Below, one piece after another: positions 8,428-10,253 of a stretch of 10,253 nt of DNA (within the stretch, counting starts at the first letter, position 1; each line of letters opens with the position of its first letter). Below the pieces are notes generated by a model, which did no database searches, was not told the origin of the DNA, and worked only from the letters and a program-made list of their open reading frames with translations. The DNA is from Peptostreptococcaceae bacterium. Lineage in GTDB: Bacteria > Bacillota_A > Clostridia > Peptostreptococcales > Acidaminobacteraceae. The stretch is from assembly GCA_013619035.1 (NCBI GenBank), contig JABXKX010000577.1, forward strand, positions 1-10,253. Reading direction: 5' to 3'. The position numbers and the translations under genes are program-made.

Positions 8428-8433
8428 CTCCTA
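8428..8433 (-). promoter_or_regulatory. Shine-Dalgarno of ctpA overlapping the M23 stop codon
   Basis: The TAG stop of the M23 peptidase gene (8431-8433) supplies the first two bases of AGGAG, which lies 5 bases before the ctpA ATG. A ribosome terminating on the first gene sits on the initiation site of the next, which implies translational coupling. Confidence 0.75.
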
Positions 8434-9555
8434 ATTTCCGCTTAACCATTTTTCTTCGGGATCCACATACTCACCCTCTTCACGCACTTCAAAGTGTAGA
8501 TGTGGTCCTGTTACATTACCTGTACTGCCAGTTAAAGAAATGTTCTGTCCTCTAGCGACTTCTTGACCTTTAGTAACACTCAAAACTGAGTTATGAGCAT
8601 AAAGTGTGACAATACCACCACCATGATCAATCATAATACATTTACCATAACTGCTTAACCAGCCTGCCCATATCACTTTACCCTCTTGGGCAGCAACCAC
8701 TTGTAATCCTGATCCACCACCAATATCAATACCGGTGTGAAGTTTGTTAATATTAAGTATCGGATGACGCCTCATACCAAAACCAGATGTTATTTTATAC
8801 GATGATGGTACAGGCCATGTCATGACACCACCAACATATGTTTCACGTAACTTCAAATCAGCAATAATATTTTTAACTGCTTCAGCATCTTTATTGGTAT
8901 CATCAATTTGTATCTCAAGAGCTGCAATATCGTTTAACAGTTCTCTTTGTTTCACTTCTAAATTTGCAATTTGTGTTTTTAACTCAGTACGTTTGTCTTG
9001 CATGTCTTTTTCCAATGCAATTAATTTCTCTTGTTCTTCTTCAAGTGCTAATTTTTTATCATCAACCAATTGTTTGTCGATTTCCATTTGTTCAATCAAA
9101 CTTGTATCCGATTCAACAATACGTCTTAACATTTCAATTCTTGATAATAAATCTTCAAAGTTTTTAGACTCTAATACCACTTCAAAATATCCGACAGTAC
9201 CATTCATATACATGATACGAATTCTTTGATCCAATAAATCATTGGTTTCAGCTAGTGCTTGTTTAGCAGCTTCAAGTGCCATAGTTGCCTCACCAATCCG
9301 AATGTTGTTGTCGGTTATTTGAACTTTTAAGTTTTCAATTTCATTTTCTGTATTTCTAACACTGTCTTCTAGTGAACGAATGTTTCTAACCACTGCATTC
9401 TTTTGATTAACAAAATCCGTATGCGAACCATCTAAGGCATCTAATTGTTCTTGAATACTTTCTAGTAACTCTTCTTGTTTGTCTATATCATCGGTAGCAT
9501 AAACCGTATTCAAAGATAAGATAAGCATCAGGACAAGCATTAAAATTTTCTTCAT
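8431..9555 (-). CDS. Secreted coiled-coil M23 (LytM-type) peptidoglycan endopeptidase, EnvC-like
   Basis: A 374-residue exported protein with three parts. A signal peptide (about 1-20, MKKILMLVLMLILSL then VYA, likely signal peptidase I cleavage after A20) is followed by a long charged coiled coil (about 24-238) and a C-terminal M23/LytM domain (about 245-372). The zinc and catalytic residues are all present: H273 and D277 (HTGID), H321 (YAHNS), and H352/H354 (PHLHFE). That predicts an active endopeptidase that cuts peptide cross-links in peptidoglycan, unlike E. coli EnvC, whose LytM domain is degenerate and only activates amidases. The coiled-coil plus hydrolase plan is that of FtsEX partners such as EnvC, PcsB and CwlO-type proteins, and ftsX is directly upstream (9-base gap). 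ctpA follows after 8 bases. AGGAGG lies 5 bases before the ATG at 9555. The stop is TAG. The coiled coil is interrupted near 110-135 by a non-coil YMNGTVGYFEVVLESKNFEDLLSR segment, a normal feature of this protein group. Confidence 0.94.
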   Translation of the reverse strand: MKKILMLVLMLILSLNTVYATDDIDKQEELLESIQEQLDALDGSHTDFVNQKNAVVRNIRSLEDSVRNTENEIENLKVQITDNNIRIGEATMALEAAKQALAETNDLLDQRIRIMYMNGTVGYFEVVLESKNFEDLLSRIEMLRRIVESDTSLIEQMEIDKQLVDDKKLALEEEQEKLIALEKDMQDKRTELKTQIANLEVKQRELLNDIAALEIQIDDTNKDAEAVKNIIADLKLRETYVGGVMTWPVPSSYKITSGFGMRRHPILNINKLHTGIDIGGGSGLQVVAAQEGKVIWAGWLSSYGKCIMIDHGGGIVTLYAHNSVLSVTKGQEVARGQNISLTGSTGNVTGPHLHFEVREEGEYVDPEEKWLSGN

Positions 9556-9560
9556 GTCTG

Positions 9561-9567
9561 CCTCCTA
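9561..9567 (-). promoter_or_regulatory. Shine-Dalgarno of the M23 gene overlapping the ftsX stop codon
   Basis: The minus strand reads TAGGAGG: the ftsX stop TAG (9565-9567) shares two bases with a perfect AGGAGG that lies 5 bases before the M23 ATG. This implies translational coupling and balanced synthesis of FtsX and its likely hydrolase partner. Confidence 0.78.
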
Positions 9568-10253
9568 TACGTTCAGATACTTTCTTACACCCCATAAACT
9601 TCCTAAAGCGCCAATTCCCGCACCGACTGGTATGAACACTTGTAATAAGTCACTCATAACACCTGATACTGGTACAATATATGCTGCAATTAATACATAA
9701 AAATCTTGAGTTAACAAATCGTAAGTTTGACTGTAACCCGCATAGATTAAACTGGCAGATATACCTGCACCAATTAGTCCTAAAATGGTACCTTCAAGAA
9801 TAAATGGCCATCTGATAAACCAGTGAGTTGCCCCAACATATTTCATAATTTGAATCTCTGTTTTTCTAGCTGTTACAGCCAATTTAATCGTATTACTAAT
9901 TACAAAAGTTGAAACAAACAATAGAATCACGATAATACCCAGACCTAAAGACCTAATAAAAGTTGTAATACTTTCAATTTTTTGAATGACATCACGGTAA
10001 TATTTTACCATTTCAATGCCTTCTATTTGATTGAGTTTTCTTACAATACTATCTGAATATACCAAGTTGTCTATATTCACGATATAAGAATTGGGTAAAG
10101 GATTACGTTCTTCTAATCCGATTAGAACTGTCGAATACTCATCCCACTCTTCTTTCATTTTTTCTAAGGCCTGTTCCTTTGATTCAAATGTTATAGTGCT
10201 TACTTCATCAATCGCTAGGATCTGATCACCAACCGCTTTCATTTCAGCATTCG
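9565..10253 (-). CDS. ftsX: Cell-division ABC transporter permease FtsX (5' end beyond window)
   Basis: FtsX is the membrane subunit of FtsEX, an ABC-type complex that does not transport but transmits ATP hydrolysis by FtsE to peptidoglycan hydrolases outside the cell. About 229 codons are seen. The frame stays open to the window edge, and the ATG at 10242 is internal (residues NAE precede it), so roughly 70 N-terminal residues including the first transmembrane helix are missing. Counting from that Met, residues 1-90 form the extracellular loop. Transmembrane helices lie at about 97-117, 147-170 and 199-217. Family marks are VISNTIKLAVTARKTEIQIMK (from 114) and YVGATHWFIRWPFILEG (135-151), then GALGSLWGVRKYLNV at the C-terminus. 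The stop is TAG, overlapped by the next gene's ribosome binding site. ftsE is expected just upstream outside the window, together with the operon promoter. Confidence 0.95.
   Translation of the reverse strand, partial: NAEMKAVGDQILAIDEVSTITFESKEQALEKMKEEWDEYSTVLIGLEERNPLPNSYIVNIDNLVYSDSIVRKLNQIEGIEMVKYYRDVIQKIESITTFIRSLGLGIIVILLFVSTFVISNTIKLAVTARKTEIQIMKYVGATHWFIRWPFILEGTILGLIGAGISASLIYAGYSQTYDLLTQDFYVLIAAYIVPVSGVMSDLLQVFIPVGAGIGALGSLWGVRKYLNV

Noticed and set aside
8822..9229. 135-codon plus-strand Ser-rich open frame opposite the M23 peptidase
   Set aside because: It mirrors the coiled-coil codons (GAA, CTT and similar read backwards as Ser/Phe); no initiation signals.
1..10253. Search for a CRISPR array, transposase, integrase, tRNA, rRNA, riboswitch or toxin-antitoxin pair
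   Set aside because: None was seen; genes are tightly packed housekeeping genes and the longest gap (about 160 bases) is filled by the uvrBA promoter, LexA box and a terminator.

Overview
The window comes from a low-GC Gram-positive-type bacterium. It probably belongs to the Bacillota, with Clostridia as my best guess; this is inferred from gene families, AT-rich codon use, strong AGGAGG-type ribosome binding sites and a Bacillus/Clostridium-type LexA box. The genus cannot be named from sequence alone. The genetic code is standard: every gene reads through full length with TGG for Trp. The seven visible stop codons are TAA (4) or TAG (3), with no TGA. All eight genes lie on the minus strand, so the biological order runs from position 10253 down to 1. 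Gene density is high and no gap exceeds about 160 bases.

Layout in transcription order. (1) 10253-8422 ctpA start and onward to 7232: an envelope operon of ftsX (5' end outside the window), a secreted coiled-coil M23/LytM peptidase, and a membrane-anchored S41/PDZ C-terminal processing protease. The genes are 8-9 bases apart and two stop codons are embedded in the next gene's Shine-Dalgarno sequence. (2) 7219-5468: a GNAT acetyltransferase and an AI-2E/PerM-family membrane protein, each preceded by an extended -10 promoter-like element. A rho-independent terminator overlaps the stop codon of the membrane protein. (3) 5419-522: the uvrB-uvrA nucleotide excision repair operon. It has a near-perfect vegetative promoter (TTGACG, 17 bases, TATAAT) and a LexA (SOS) box over the predicted transcription start. 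(4) 465-1: the start of a gene for a SprA-related, HExxH-containing putative metalloprotease. It is cut by the window edge and has no clear promoter or strong terminator separating it from uvrA.

How the genes fit together. FtsX (with FtsE, expected just outside) normally transmits cytosolic ATPase activity to a coiled-coil peptidoglycan hydrolase or hydrolase activator. The next gene encodes exactly such a protein, with its zinc ligands intact. CtpA-type proteases are known in other bacteria to degrade peptidoglycan hydrolases, so the three-gene set could be a division or elongation hydrolase with its activator and its off-switch. The uvrBA operon is ordinary DNA repair under SOS control. Most of the window is conserved housekeeping content. 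The least explained item is the SprA-related protein directly downstream of the SOS operon. I found no CRISPR array, transposon, tRNA, rRNA or phage gene.
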